Source of the DNA: Neisseria sp.
Lineage (GTDB): Bacteria; Pseudomonadota; Gammaproteobacteria; Burkholderiales; Neisseriaceae
Direction of reading: 5' to 3'
NCBI GenBank assembly: GCA_030538415.1
Contig: JAUNTY010000006.1
Span: forward strand, 1 to 64,000
DNA length: 64,000 nucleotides
The position numbers and the translations under genes are program-made. The notes under the pieces were generated by a model, which saw only the letters and a list, made by a program, of their open reading frames with translations, had not been told where the DNA came from and did no database searches. Positions 15,797-24,437 of the stretch are shown piece by piece. Positions within the stretch are counted from its first letter, which is position 1; each line of letters opens with the position of its first letter.

Positions 15797-16094
15797 GGCA
15801 ATCTTTCTGAATGCGGAATGGGTAGGAAAGCTACGGCGGCCATTATCGCATTTTTAGGCGGTTTTTTCATCTGTGGTAAAACGGTGGCCTGCATTTGGTG
15901 GCAGTTTGTCGCTTGGTGCCGCTTTTGGCCGGATGCTTTGAAATGCGGTGTAAGTGATGGATAACAGGCCGTCTGAACATGGCACCGCCGGATAAATTGT
16001 CTGACAAAATAGCAGGGTAACAATATTTTGGCCGATTTTTGCGGCGGAGGTGTTGACGTTTTTCTATGGCGCAGGTATAGTTCGCTTCTCTCGT
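15797..16094. other. intergenic region between folD and the tRNA cluster
   Basis: About 300 bp with a single uptake sequence near 15966 and the tRNA promoter at its right end. There is no gene or repeat that I can support. Confidence 0.5.
16053..16081 (+). promoter_or_regulatory. promoter of the tRNA cluster
   Basis: TTGACG at 16053-16058, a 17 bp spacer and TATAGT at 16076-16081. Transcription would start just before tRNA-Pro. Confidence 0.75.
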
Positions 16095-16172
16095 CGGGGC
16101 GTAGCGCAGCCTGGTTAGCGCACCTGTTTTGGGAACAGGGGGTCGTGAGTTCGAATCCCACCGCCCCGACCA
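16095..16172 (+). tRNA. tRNA-Pro (UGG)
   Basis: The acceptor CGGGGC pairs with GCCCCG. D-arm, anticodon stem and loop with TGG, TTCGAATC T-loop and an encoded CCA end are all present. It is first of three clustered tRNAs. Confidence 0.95.
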
Positions 16173-16225
16173 GTCGACGTTCCTAAATGATTCGACGAGA
16201 GTAGCACGATACGACACAAGGTAGG

Positions 16226-16302
16226 GCGCCCGTAGCTCAACCGGATAGAGCACCCGCCTTCTAAGCGGGCGGTTACAGGTTCGATTCCTGTCGGGCGTGC
16301 CA
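16226..16302 (+). tRNA. tRNA-Arg (UCU)
   Basis: It begins GCGCCCGTAGCTCAA. Anticodon stem CCCGC/GCGGG frames the loop CTTCTAA (anticodon TCT), with T-loop GTTCGATTC and encoded CCA. The first acceptor pair is a G-U wobble. Confidence 0.95.
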
Positions 16303-16321
16303 AAAATACAGTTTCTTTTGT

Positions 16322-16398
16322 GGTGGCTATAGCTCAGTTGGTAGAGCCCCGGATTGTGATTCCGGTTGTCGTGGGTTCGAGCCCCATTAGCCACCCCA
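16322..16398 (+). tRNA. tRNA-His (GUG)
   Basis: The extra 5' G and GGTGGCTATAGCTCAG are typical of tRNA-His. The loop TTGTGAT carries anticodon GTG, and the 3' end is GCCACCCCA. It is last of the cluster and followed by a terminator. Confidence 0.96.
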
Positions 16399-16405
16399 AG
16401 CATTT

Positions 16406-16436
16406 AAAACGCCGTTCAGCCATGAACGGCGTTTTT
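16406..16436 (+). terminator. intrinsic terminator of the tRNA cluster
   Basis: An AAAACGCCGTTCA stem pairs with TGAACGGCGTTTT and runs into Ts, 8 bp after tRNA-His. Confidence 0.9.
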
Positions 16437-16490
16437 ATTGCGGCCGCTTCAAAAAAATCACCTGAAATTGTAAAAAAATGTTATGATTAT

Positions 16491-16514
16491 TTGCATTTTG
16501 CATTTTGCATTTTA
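16491..16514. repeat. heptanucleotide ATTTTGC tandem repeat
   Basis: Three to four ATTTTGC units run into TTTATAATTTT about 40-60 bp upstream of the lipoprotein gene at 16551, overlapping its probable promoter. Confidence 0.6.
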
Positions 16515-16550
16515 TAATTTTTCCTGTTATCAAAATATAAAGGACGAATC

Positions 16551-17093
16551 ATGAATTGGCGTAAATGGCTGGCCGTGCTTTCAGTGTCGGCGGCGGTATT
16601 TCTGTCGGCTTGCGGCGAAACGGCAACAGCGGAGAATTATTTCGACCAAGCGGTGTTGAATACCAATCAAATCAACAGCAGTGCTTCCCGCTATTTCAAT
16701 CGGGTGGAGCAGCATCGCCAAAACGGGCAGTTGAAGGTTTACGACGAGCAAAACAAGCAGATGGTGCCGACTGATTCGGTGGAAGCCTATGTGAAGCAAA
16801 ACAATACCTATTTCAAGCAGAATGTCGACAAAGTGGAAAAATTGCCGGAAACCGACGAAACCCGCGCGATGTTGCAGCAGTCGTTGGCGGTATTCCGCGG
16901 CGCATACGATGTGTATGAGCAAGACTACCTCGACATCGCCCGTAAAATAGATGCCGGTGCGCCCAAGGCTGAAATCGATGCCGCCATTCAGGCTGCGGAT
17001 GCCAAGTTGCAAGCAGTGGGTGAAGAGCGGAGCAAATTGATCGAATTGGCCAAGCCGTATGCGGAAAAGCACAAAATCAATGTGAAGTGGTAA
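16551..17093 (+). CDS. lipoprotein of unknown function
   Basis: 180 residues with a lipoprotein signal peptide (NWRKWLAVLSVSAAVFLSA-C, lipobox LSAC, Cys21). The mature part is polar and mostly helical, rich in Gln, Asn, Lys and Glu, with no membrane segment, consistent with a periplasmic-facing anchored coiled protein. The +2 residue is Gly, so sorting to the outer membrane is expected. I do not recognise a family with confidence. An AAAGGA ribosome binding site is present. It is monocistronic, between the tRNA terminator and an uptake-sequence hairpin. An ATTTTGC repeat tract lies in its promoter region. Confidence 0.8.
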   Translation: MNWRKWLAVLSVSAAVFLSACGETATAENYFDQAVLNTNQINSSASRYFNRVEQHRQNGQLKVYDEQNKQMVPTDSVEAYVKQNNTYFKQNVDKVEKLPETDETRAMLQQSLAVFRGAYDVYEQDYLDIARKIDAGAPKAEIDAAIQAADAKLQAVGEERSKLIELAKPYAEKHKINVKW

Positions 17094-17111
17094 ATCCGCC
17101 GCTATCATGAA

Positions 17112-17146
17112 TCAAGGCCGTCTGAAACCGTGTTTCAGACGGCCTT
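17112..17146 (+). terminator. paired-uptake-sequence terminator
   Basis: ATCAAGGCCGTCTGAAAC and its inverse, with a 3 bp loop and TTGTTT following. It ends the lipoprotein gene. Confidence 0.75.
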
Positions 17147-17209
17147 GATTGTTTAAATGCCGCCGCTTCGGTATCATGACAGTCATATTTCTTTCTGAAA
17201 GCCGACATC

Positions 17210-17713
17210 ATGCAAAACTGGCCGCTGCCCGACTTCGAACACAAAATCTGCCCGCCCGACATGCTCGCGGAAAAGCTGGCTGCGCTGCCGCGCCCGCTGG
17301 TGTTTACCAACGGCTGTTTCGATATTCTGCACCGTGGCCACGTCACCTATTTGGCGCAGGCGCGGGCAACGGGGGCGGCGCTGGTGTTGGCCTTGAATAC
17401 TGATGCGTCGGTGCGCCGTCAGGGCAAGGGCGATGACCGCCCCATCAATCCGCTGGAAAACCGTGCCGCCGTGGCTGCTGCGTTGGCGAGCGTGGACTTG
17501 GTGACCTGGTTTGACGACGACACGCCCGCCGCGCTGATTGAGCGGGTCAAACCCGATATTCTGATTAAAGGCGGCGACTGGGCGGTGGAAAACATTGTAG
17601 GCGCATCGGAAACGCTGGCGCGCGGCGGCAAAGTTTATTCGATTCCCTTTTTACATCAAACCTCTACCACCAAAACGCTGGCGAAAATCCGCGCTGCCGA
17701 GGCGGCAAAATGA
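17210..17713 (+). CDS. rfaE2: D-glycero-beta-D-manno-heptose-1-phosphate adenylyltransferase
   Basis: 167 residues corresponding to the C-terminal (cytidylyltransferase-like) half of HldE only. It makes ADP-heptose for the LOS inner core. The nucleotidyltransferase motif [12 protein letters not shown] is at 34-45. [10 protein letters not shown] and TSTTK, which sits where other members have the ISTT-type motif, follow. The kinase half would have to be encoded elsewhere, as is usual in Neisseria. The stop overlaps the start of birA-coaX (ATGA), giving a three-gene overlapping unit. Confidence 0.92.
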   Translation: MQNWPLPDFEHKICPPDMLAEKLAALPRPLVFTNGCFDILHRGHVTYLAQARATGAALVLALNTDASVRRQGKGDDRPINPLENRAAVAAALASVDLVTWFDDDTPAALIERVKPDILIKGGDWAVENIVGASETLARGGKVYSIPFLHQTSTTKTLAKIRAAEAAK

Positions 17714-19461
17714 GCGTGATGCAGCCGCGCCATTGGCAACTGTTGGCCGCGCTGGCCGACGGCATGCCGCAGCATGTGTTTGCACTCAGCCAGTTGGCGG
17801 GTGTCAAAACGCAGCAGATTAATGGCTTGTGGCAGCAGATGCCGCCGCACATCCGCGGCCTGTTGCGCCAACACGACGGCCAATGGCGGCTGGTGCGCCC
17901 GCTGGCGGTGCTGGATGAAGCCGATGCGCGCCATATCGGCGCCAAACACGGCTTTCAGACGGCCTTGTTGCACGAATGCAGCTCCAGCAACGATGTGATT
18001 CTCGATGCCGCCAAACATTCGCCCGACAACACCCACCGCATGCTGGTGATTGCGCACCAGCAAAGTAAAGGGCGCGGGCGGCAGGGCAAAAGCTGGCACA
18101 ACCGCCTCGGCGAATGCCTGATGTTCAGCTTCGGCTGGGCGTTTGACAAGCCGCAGCACGAATTGGGCGCGCTGGCGCTGGTGGCGGCATTGGCTTGTCA
18201 CCGTGCTTTAAACGGCATCGGCGTGGCTGCGCAAATCAAGTGGCCGAACGATTTGGTGGTCGGGCACGACAAACTCGGCGGCATTCTCATCGAAACCGTG
18301 CGCAGCGGCGGTAAAACCGTCGCCGTGGTGGGTATCGGCATCAATTTCGTGCTGCCCAAAGAAGTGGAAAACGCCGCTTCGGTGCAGGCACTGTTGCAGA
18401 CGGCGGCCAAACCGGGCGTGGCTGTCGGCGCTCTTTTGGATGCGTTGCTGCACGAGCTTGCCGCGCTGCTGCCGCAGTTTGAACAACACGGTTTTGCCCC
18501 GCTGATGAGCGCCTATCGGCAGGCCAACCGCGACATCGGCCGCCGGGTATGCTTGTTGCAAAACGGCAACGTGATGGACGAGGGCGAGATGGCGGGCGTC
18601 ACCGAACACGGTGCCTTGCGCCTGCAAACGGAAAACGGCGAAAAACTGGTGGTAAGCGGAGAAATCAGCCTGCGGCCGGATGAGCGGAAAGCAACGGCTG
18701 CCCCGCCGCCGAGCGGCCGCTGTCTTTTGCTCGACGGCGGCAACAGCCAGCTGAAATGGGCATGGGCGGAAAACGGCGAAATTATCCGCAGCGGGCGCGC
18801 GCCTTATCGGGATTTGGCGCAACTGGGCGCAGAATGGCAGCAGCTTTCAGACGGCCGGGTCAGAATCATCGGCTCCGCCGTGTGCGGCGAGGCCAAAAAA
18901 GCCCAAGTGGCGGCGCAACTGCCGCAGCCGATCGAATGGCTGACCTCGATGCCGCAGGGCTTGGGCATCCGCAATCATTACCGCAATCCGGCCGAACACG
19001 GCGCCGACCGCTGGTTTAATGTGCTCGGAAGCCGCCGTTTCAGCCGCAATGCCTGCGTGGTGGTCAGCTGCGGCACGGCAGTCACCATCGATGCGCTCAC
19101 CGACGACCAGCACTATCTCGGCGGCACCATCATGCCCGGTTTCCATCTGATGAAAGAGGCGATGGCGCTGAAAACCGCCAACCTCAACCGCCCCATCGGC
19201 AAGGTTTACCCTTTCCCCACCACCACTTCCAACGCGCTCGCCAGCGGCATGATGGATGCCGTTTGCGGCTCGGTATTGCTGATGCACGCGCGGCTGCAGG
19301 AAAAAGTGGGCGCGGGCAAACCGGTGGACGTGGTGATTACCGGCGGCGGCGCGGTCAAAGTGGCGCAGGCTTTGCCAGTGTCATTTAGTTTGGACAATAC
19401 GGTAAAAATTGTAGATAATCTCGTGATTTACGGATTACTCAACTGGATTGAACAAGCATGA
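17710..19461 (+). CDS. birA/coaX: BirA-CoaX fusion: biotin protein ligase / type III pantothenate kinase
   Basis: 583 residues with two enzymes fused. Residues about 1-70 resemble a short winged-helix region. Residues 80-325 form biotin ligase, with GRGRQGKSW (121-129, biotinyl-AMP loop), KWPNDL (177-182) and KLGGIL (188-193). From about 338 the chain is type III pantothenate kinase: [12 protein letters not shown] (339-350), [25 protein letters not shown] and ITGGGAV. It joins biotinylation of acetyl-CoA carboxylase to the first step of CoA synthesis. The fusion is known from Neisseria and a few relatives. It is flanked on both sides by 4 bp overlaps with its neighbours. Confidence 0.94.
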   Translation: MSVMQPRHWQLLAALADGMPQHVFALSQLAGVKTQQINGLWQQMPPHIRGLLRQHDGQWRLVRPLAVLDEADARHIGAKHGFQTALLHECSSSNDVILDAAKHSPDNTHRMLVIAHQQSKGRGRQGKSWHNRLGECLMFSFGWAFDKPQHELGALALVAALACHRALNGIGVAAQIKWPNDLVVGHDKLGGILIETVRSGGKTVAVVGIGINFVLPKEVENAASVQALLQTAAKPGVAVGALLDALLHELAALLPQFEQHGFAPLMSAYRQANRDIGRRVCLLQNGNVMDEGEMAGVTEHGALRLQTENGEKLVVSGEISLRPDERKATAAPPPSGRCLLLDGGNSQLKWAWAENGEIIRSGRAPYRDLAQLGAEWQQLSDGRVRIIGSAVCGEAKKAQVAAQLPQPIEWLTSMPQGLGIRNHYRNPAEHGADRWFNVLGSRRFSRNACVVVSCGTAVTIDALTDDQHYLGGTIMPGFHLMKEAMALKTANLNRPIGKVYPFPTTTSNALASGMMDAVCGSVLLMHARLQEKVGAGKPVDVVITGGGAVKVAQALPVSFSLDNTVKIVDNLVIYGLLNWIEQA

Positions 19462-20321
19462 AATGGCTGTTTGCCGTATTGGTGGCGTTAAACATCATCG
19501 TATTCGGGGGCATGGTGGCAGGGCGTGTGGCGGAAAAACAAAAAACCGTGATTGCGCCTGCCGTGCCGATGGTCAGCGGCACGCAGGAATTGCGCGCGCC
19601 GACGGCGGTATACCAACACATTGAAGAAACCGAAGCTTCGTCACCCGAATGGGTGAGCGGCGAAGTGGCCGCCATGCCGGAAGCAGCCTCGGATGCCGGG
19701 CCGGACGAAGCCGCCGAACGTGAGAAAAAAGCCCGCGAAGAAAAGCTGGCGCGCGAGAAAAAAGCCCGCGAAGAACGCGAAAAACGGGCGCAGGCGCAAC
19801 AAGAAGGCGCGCCTGCCGCAGCAGCGGGGCAGGGCGGCCAATGCCATGCCACCGCCAGCGTGACGCTGGATGAAGACGACTACCACCGCATCAAGGGTTT
19901 GCTCAACAAATGGCCGCACGCGGCTACCCGCACGGTAGAAAAACGCCAGGCGCCCGCCAAAAAAGCCGCCGCCCCGGCCAAAAGCTATCGCGTGCTGCTG
20001 CCTTCCGGTGGCGATGCCATTGCGCAGCTGGACAATTTGGCCGCCCAAGGCTTTACCGGCTCGCTTCACAACGGTGAAATCAGCGTCGGCGTGGTGCGCA
20101 GCAAATCGGCGGCGCAGGTGCTGATGTCGCGGCTCGCAGGCGCAGGCTTCGGCGGCGCGCGCGTCAGCGAGCAGGAGGAAAGCAGCGCCGTCGGCGGCGA
20201 CAGCAGCCTGAGCGTATCGCGCATGCAGGTCTTGTTTATGTCGGTAGACGACAAAGACGCCCGGGCGATACAGGCAGTGGTGGGCAAATACGGTCGTTTG
20301 AACCGCAACGCCTGCCGTTGA
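19458..20321 (+). CDS. SPOR-like domain membrane protein
   Basis: 287 residues. There is one N-terminal membrane anchor ([21 protein letters not shown]). A long charged linker, largely Glu/Lys/Arg/Ala with EKKAREE-type repeats at about 90-120, probably forms a helix or coiled coil. A C-terminal ~75-residue domain starts about residue 175 ([24 protein letters not shown]). The last matches the spacing of SPOR domains, which bind denuded peptidoglycan at the septum. Its start overlaps the birA-coaX stop, so it is the third gene of the unit. A cell-division or envelope role is inferred only. Confidence 0.7.
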   Translation: MKWLFAVLVALNIIVFGGMVAGRVAEKQKTVIAPAVPMVSGTQELRAPTAVYQHIEETEASSPEWVSGEVAAMPEAASDAGPDEAAEREKKAREEKLAREKKAREEREKRAQAQQEGAPAAAAGQGGQCHATASVTLDEDDYHRIKGLLNKWPHAATRTVEKRQAPAKKAAAPAKSYRVLLPSGGDAIAQLDNLAAQGFTGSLHNGEISVGVVRSKSAAQVLMSRLAGAGFGGARVSEQEESSAVGGDSSLSVSRMQVLFMSVDDKDARAIQAVVGKYGRLNRNACR

Positions 20322-20367
20322 CGGCATAAAATCATGTGGGGCTGAGGCCTTGGCAACGACCTTTTAC

Positions 20368-20455
20368 TATAGTCGGAGAAATGAGATTTTGATGCAAGGC
20401 GAGACAACGCCGTAGCAGAAACTAATTGCTTCGGCTATAAATTGAAACGACTATA
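20368..20455. repeat. compound Correia-type repeat
   Basis: A 72 bp minimal element (TATAGTCGGAGAAATGAG...TTGCTTCGGCTATA) is followed directly by an orphan right end AAATTGAAACGACTATA of a different element. Confidence 0.75.
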
Positions 20456-20473
20456 CTGTCCGAAATAACCTCA

Positions 20474-20503
20474 GAGGCCGTCTGAAAGCTTTCAGACGGC
20501 CTT
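20474..20503 (+). terminator. paired-uptake-sequence terminator
   Basis: GAGGCCGTCTGAAAGC directly abuts its inverse, ending in a T-containing run. It terminates the rfaE2-birA/coaX-SPOR unit. Confidence 0.7.
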
Positions 20504-20504
20504 G

Positions 20505-20547
20505 AAAACACCCGACCCGCTGTTTCAGGCAGCGGGTCGGGTGTTTT
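20505..20547 (+). terminator. strong intrinsic hairpin
   Basis: AAAACACCCGACCCGCTG pairs perfectly with CAGCGGGTCGGGTGTTTT around a 7 bp loop, with a T-run. It lies immediately after another terminator, so it may serve a lost gene. Confidence 0.8.
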
Positions 20548-20680
20548 TCGGTTTTGAGTATTTGAGGGGGAATTTCCATGCAGCGTATAGGCACACTCCG
20601 TGTCGGGAATTATAAACGGGGAATACGGTGTTTAATGGCCTTGAGTTGGATGACTGTCGGCTGAGAGTCATTATAAGCGA

Positions 20681-20705
20681 ATAATAATAATTATCAATAA
20701 AAATA
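20681..20705. promoter_or_regulatory. Fur-box-like AT-rich motif without a gene
   Basis: GCGAATAATAATAATTATCAATAA resembles the GATAATGATAATCATTATC Fur consensus. No gene follows before the MITE-like element at 20788. Confidence 0.35.
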
Positions 20706-20787
20706 TTAAAAAGCAGGCAAAGTTTTTTGTTAACTGCATTATTTTAAAAGGGATATTGTTTGTTTTTACGTGCGGGAATATGAGGCC

Positions 20788-21006
20788 GAGACCTTTGCAA
20801 AATTCCCCTACCCGCGTCGCACCCGCGCAGGCGGGTGCCCGGAGCAAAGCCTGGCTTTGCTTGTCCGCTCATGGTTTAAATTTCAAAACACAATATAAAT
20901 TAAAAGCTTGGCAATTGATAGGGCTGCCGGGTTTAAACTGAAGCTGTGCTTCAGACTGGGCACCCGCCTACGCGGGTGCGACGGTTATTTTTTTTGCAAC
21001 GGTCTC
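20788..21006. repeat. MITE-like element, GAGACCTTTGCAAAA termini (219 bp)
   Basis: It has the same ends and GCACCCGCGCAGGCGGGTGC subterminal palindromes as the copy at 12615. The right end carries one extra base change (GCAACGGTCTC). Confidence 0.8.
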
Positions 21007-21041
21007 AGGCCGTCTGAACGCAGCGTTCAGACGGCCTGTAT
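21006..21041. terminator. paired-uptake-sequence hairpin
   Basis: CAGGCCGTCTGAACGC and its inverse directly adjoin the preceding MITE-like element. Confidence 0.55.
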
Positions 21042-21127
21042 GCCAGGGGTTTCCTGATGCCATATATCATCATCTTTTTCGCGTTAAAAGCACACCTGCT
21101 GCGTTGAAAACGAAGTTTCTGCGAAGT

Positions 21128-21229
21128 TATAGTCGTTTCGTTAGATTGAGACAAGGCAGAAAGCCGCAGACAGTACAGGTAGTACGGCAAGGCGCAGCAG
21201 CGCTGTATCAAACTAACGGAACGGCTATA
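21128..21229. repeat. Correia-type repeat, short form
   Basis: The ends are TATAGTCGTTTCGTTAG and CTAACGGAACGGCTATA. The core reads GCCGCAGACAGTAC, the opposite orientation to the copy at 612. Confidence 0.85.
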
Positions 21230-21478
21230 AAATGCCCGCAAGGTAGCCCAACCTTGCTGTGCTTTGGCTGGTTTTACTGGCGCAGCGTGTGAAACCGCCT
21301 TCTTTGAGCAGCCTTGCATCTGCATTTTCAGGAACAAAAATCCCCTCATAAGCAACACCGCTGCGCTGTCAGGAAATCTTAGCCGCGTAATGCCCCGATA
21401 AACAAACCCAATCGGGCGGCAGATGGCGGGCAAATCCCGTATAATCGGCCTATTCCGATTTGATTCAAGGCTTCCGCC

Positions 21479-22921
21479 ATGCAGCAGACTTACCAAGCCG
21501 TTGCCCGCGACCTGCTCGCCGCCAACCAGCTTTCTCCCGAAATCCTCGCTCAAAACCTGGCGCTGATCGGCGGCCACCGCGTTGATTATGCCGATATTTA
21601 CTGCCAGCGCACCGCATTCGAGAGTTGGCATTTGGAAGAGGGCATCGTCAAATCGGGCAGTTTCCAGATCGATCAAGGTGTCGGCGTGCGCGCGGTGGCG
21701 GGTGAGAAAACCGCCTTTGCCTATGCCGACAGCCTGCATCCCGATTCCATCCGCCGCAGCGCCGAAGCCGTGCGCATGATTGCCGCCGCCGGGCTAGAAG
21801 CGCGTGCGCAGATTCCTGCGCCGCGTTACGGCAAGCCCGTGCATGCCGTTGCCAATCCCATCGCCAGCCTTGATTCCGCCGCCAAAGTCGCCTTGTTGAA
21901 CAAAGTCGAAGCGCTCGCTAAAGCCGCCGACCCGCGCATCGTGCAGGTGATGGCGGGGCTGACCTGCGAATACGATTTGGTTTACATCGCCCGTTTGGAC
22001 GGCAAACACAGCGCCGACATCCGCCCCTTGGTGCGCCTTTCCGTCAACGTGATTGCCAAGCAGGGCGAGCGGCGCGAACAGGGCAGCGCGGGCGGTGGCG
22101 GCCGTTTCGATTTGGCCTATTTCGATGAAAAGCTGGTCGAAGAATATGTAAATACCGCCGTCAAACAAGCGCTTACCAACCTCGAAGCCCGCCCCGCCCC
22201 CGCAGGCGCGATGACGGTGGTGCTCGGCAACGGTTGGCCGGGCGTATTGCTGCACGAAGCCGTCGGCCACGGCCTCGAAGGCGATTTCAACCGCAAACAA
22301 ACCAGCGCATTCGCAGGCCGCATCGGCGAGCGCGTGGCCGCCAAAGGCGTGACCGTGGTCGATCAGGGCGACATCGCCGACCGCCGCGGTTCGCTCAATA
22401 TCGACGACGAAGGCAACGAAACCCGCCGCACCGTGTTGATCGAAGACGGTATTCTCGTCGGCTACCTGCAAGACGAAACCAACGCCCGCCTGATGAACAC
22501 CGAAAGCACCGGCAACGGCCGCCGCGAAAGCTATTCCGCTGCCCCGATGCCGCGCATGACCAACACCTTTATGGAAAACGGCGGCCACGACCCCGAAGAA
22601 ATCATCGCCTCCATCGACAAAGGCCTCTATGCCGTCAATTTCGGCGGCGGTCAGGTTGACATCACCAGCGGCAAATTCGTCTTTTCCGCCTCCGAAGCCT
22701 GGTGGGTGGAAAACGGCAAATTGCAATATCCGGTGAAAGGCGCGACCATCATCGGCAACGGCCCCGAAGTGTTGAAACACGTTTCCATGATCGGCAACGA
22801 CACCGCCCTCGACACCGGCGTGGGCGTGTGCGGCAAAGATGGCCAAAGCGTCCCCGTCGGCGTGGGCCAGCCGACCTTGCGCATTGATGCCGGACTGACC
22901 GTGGGTGGGAGTGAAGTGTAA
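21479..22921 (+). CDS. tldD: metalloprotease TldD
   Basis: 480 residues, the normal length for TldD. TldD is the active subunit of the TldD/TldE (PmbA) heterodimer, which degrades unfolded or modified peptides and matures microcins in enterobacteria. The zinc motif HEAVGHGLEGD has His259, Glu260 and His264 in the HExxxH arrangement specific to TldD. TldE, its partner, is not in this window. The C-terminal glycine-rich strand region (VGGSEV) is also family-typical. The gene stands alone, followed by a GTAAGCACT repeat and an uptake-sequence terminator. Confidence 0.96.
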   Translation: MQQTYQAVARDLLAANQLSPEILAQNLALIGGHRVDYADIYCQRTAFESWHLEEGIVKSGSFQIDQGVGVRAVAGEKTAFAYADSLHPDSIRRSAEAVRMIAAAGLEARAQIPAPRYGKPVHAVANPIASLDSAAKVALLNKVEALAKAADPRIVQVMAGLTCEYDLVYIARLDGKHSADIRPLVRLSVNVIAKQGERREQGSAGGGGRFDLAYFDEKLVEEYVNTAVKQALTNLEARPAPAGAMTVVLGNGWPGVLLHEAVGHGLEGDFNRKQTSAFAGRIGERVAAKGVTVVDQGDIADRRGSLNIDDEGNETRRTVLIEDGILVGYLQDETNARLMNTESTGNGRRESYSAAPMPRMTNTFMENGGHDPEEIIASIDKGLYAVNFGGGQVDITSGKFVFSASEAWWVENGKLQYPVKGATIIGNGPEVLKHVSMIGNDTALDTGVGVCGKDGQSVPVGVGQPTLRIDAGLTVGGSEV

Positions 22922-22943
22922 GCACTGTAAGCACTGTAAGCAG
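22918..22943. repeat. 9 bp tandem repeat at the tldD stop
   Basis: GTAAGCACT occurs twice, plus a third GTAAGCA copy, starting within the tldD stop codon (GTG TAA). Copy-number change would not alter the protein, because TAA is in the first unit. Confidence 0.7.
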
Positions 22944-22957
22944 ATAATCGACAAACA

Positions 22958-22999
22958 AAGGCCGTCTGAAACCGAATTAAAGGGTTTCAGACGGCCTTG
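22958..22999 (+). terminator. paired-uptake-sequence terminator of tldD
   Basis: AAAGGCCGTCTGAAACC and its inverse, with a 9 bp loop and T-rich flank. Confidence 0.75.
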
Positions 23000-23055
23000 T
23001 CTTGTTTATTGTGCATGTATTGCCCAGTGGCCGAGTAAGGGCTTGATACAGATGG

Positions 23056-23263
23056 GTAGCGTGGGCTTTGCCCACGTTTTGGGTTCCATTTCGGAATCGG
23101 AATTTCAGACGGCCTGCGCTGATTTCGCGGGCAACGCATAGGTAGGTACGGTTAACGAGCGTAGGTTGGGTTGTAAACCCAACATTTCAGACGGTCTGAT
23201 ACTTTTTTGTTGGGTCTAGACCCAACCTACGCTTGCTGATTTCGTGGGCAGAGCCCACGCTAC
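23056..23263. repeat. composite GTAGCGTGGGC inverted-repeat element
   Basis: The outer arms are GTAGCGTGGGCTTTGCCCACG and CGTGGGCAGAGCCCACGCTAC. Between them lies a second inverted-repeat unit at about 23161-23230, GTAGGTTGGGTTGTAAACCC...GGGTCTAGACCCAACCTAC. Uptake-sequence halves are embedded. No ORF is present. Confidence 0.7.
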
Positions 23264-23278
23264 GGAAACGCTACTGTT

Positions 23279-23740
23279 TCAGCCTTGCAGCGCTTGATAT
23301 ACTTGCGCAATGTCGAACATATTATGCACGGAAATGAATTTTTTCGTTGCAACGTCAATGGTAAAAATAGAGGTTGCAGGCAGGGAAATGCTGTCTGCCC
23401 CGTTTTTGAACCAATAAGACGGCAGCGCGGTTGAAGCCACCGTTACGCTGTGGGTGCGGGCGGGTTCGAGGTCTTCGGGCACAATGTCGCCGAGTAACGG
23501 CATTGCCCAAATTTCAATTCGGGCGTGTTTGATTTTTTCAAGCGCGGTGGAGAAGCCTGCGGTAAATTCCCGAATGGCATTTACGCCCATAATCGCAGGG
23601 TCGGCATTGAATTTCAGGGTGGAATCCGGCGCATCCAGATATAAATCAGCAAGACGGTCGGGCTCTTGTGAATCTACTGCATCGTAATAGGCTTGTACGG
23701 TATCAATGATTTCTGTGGCGGTTAAGGTGTTATTATTCAT
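23279..23740 (-). CDS. SnoaL/NTF2-like protein
   Basis: 153 residues from MNNNTLTATEII, chosen because AGGA lies 6 bp upstream. A longer in-frame start at 23809 has no such site. The pattern is the alpha+beta cone fold of the SnoaL/nuclear-transport-factor-2 superfamily: an N-terminal helix, VQAYYDAVDSQEPDRLADLYLDAPDSTLKF, then IMGVNAIREFTAGF, with alternating strands to the C-terminus. Such proteins range from isomerases to binding proteins, so no substrate is inferred. The gene sits alone between two GTAGCGTGGGC repeat units, which suggests insertion-prone flanks. Confidence 0.7.
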   Translation of the reverse strand: MNNNTLTATEIIDTVQAYYDAVDSQEPDRLADLYLDAPDSTLKFNADPAIMGVNAIREFTAGFSTALEKIKHARIEIWAMPLLGDIVPEDLEPARTHSVTVASTALPSYWFKNGADSISLPATSIFTIDVATKKFISVHNMFDIAQVYQALQG

Positions 23741-23909
23741 TACATTTCCTGTTGCGGTTGGGAGGGTTTTCATAGGCGGGGCATCCCGCTCCAGGGTATA
23801 TTCGCACAAATTTAGCGAATCGCGCGGTATATGGCAACGCTGTTTGTACAGTTGATTTTTATGAATTCAATCAATGAAATCTATTTCTTGTGAAATGCTT
23901 AGTCAACCA

Positions 23910-24000
23910 GTAGCGTGGGCTTTGCCCATGTTTTGGATTCAATCTTGATGCCGGGCTTTCAGACGGCCTGCGGTGATTTCGCGGGCAAAGCCCACGCTAC
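23910..24000. repeat. GTAGCGTGGGC inverted-repeat element
   Basis: GTAGCGTGGGCTTTGCCCATG and CGCGGGCAAAGCCCACGCTAC are inverted arms about 90 bp apart, with an uptake sequence between them. Confidence 0.75.
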
Positions 24001-24045
24001 TGGTTGAAATTCAAGCTGAATCATAAGATTGTGCATTGTCGAAGC

Positions 24046-24124
24046 TGGCAAGTTTAAGTTGAAGCTTTGCTTCAGACTGGGTAGCCGCCTGCGCGGGTGC
24101 GGCGGTTGTTTTTTGCAAAGCCCT
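24046..24124. repeat. right half of a MITE-like element
   Basis: From GGCAAGTTTAAGTTGAAGC to TTTTTTGCAAAGCCCTC it matches the right half of the element at 20788. No left half is present. Confidence 0.6.
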
Positions 24125-24149
24125 CGCTACGGATGTTTGGATACAAAGA

Positions 24150-24181
24150 GGCCGTCTGAAAGCGGCTTTCAGACGGCCTGC
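24150..24181. terminator. paired-uptake-sequence hairpin
   Basis: GAGGCCGTCTGAAAGC and its inverse with a minimal loop. Neither flanking strand has an adjacent gene end, so the function is unclear. Confidence 0.5.
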
Positions 24182-24236
24182 CCCTTTATCTGAAAAAACT
24201 TGCATCGAATGGCAATCTGTAAGATGCTGAAACACA

Positions 24237-24436
24237 TATAGTCGGAGAAATGAGTTTCTGCGGCGTTGGCTCGCCTTGTCGTACTATAGTGGAAAAATTT
24301 ACTCTAATACAAGGCAGCAACCCGAAGACAGTACAAGTAGTACGGGGCGGCGGACTTGCTGCTTCAGCAGCTTAGTCAAGCCCCCTCTTTGAGCAGGGCG
24401 CAGCAACGCAGTAGTAGGGCAAGTTTTCCCTCTATA
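24237..24436. repeat. Correia half element interrupted by a full-length one
   Basis: The left half TATAGTCGGAGAAATGAG...GTCGTACTA (24237-24285) runs into a full-length 152 bp element in the opposite orientation (24284-24436, TATAGTGGAAAAATTTA...GTTTTCCCTCTATA). The right half of the first element is absent. Confidence 0.8.
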
Positions 24437-24437
24437 C

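Larger units (their letters stand above)
20322..21478. other. gene-free repeat-rich region before tldD
   Basis: About 1.15 kb without a supportable gene. In order it holds a compound Correia repeat, two hairpin terminators, an AT-rich stretch with a Fur-like motif (20681-20705), a MITE-like element, an uptake-sequence hairpin and another Correia element. The last ~250 bp would hold the tldD promoter. Confidence 0.6.

Noticed and set aside
20756..20941. 61-residue ORF across a MITE-like element
   Set aside because: Most of it is the element's own palindromic sequence; no independent coding evidence.
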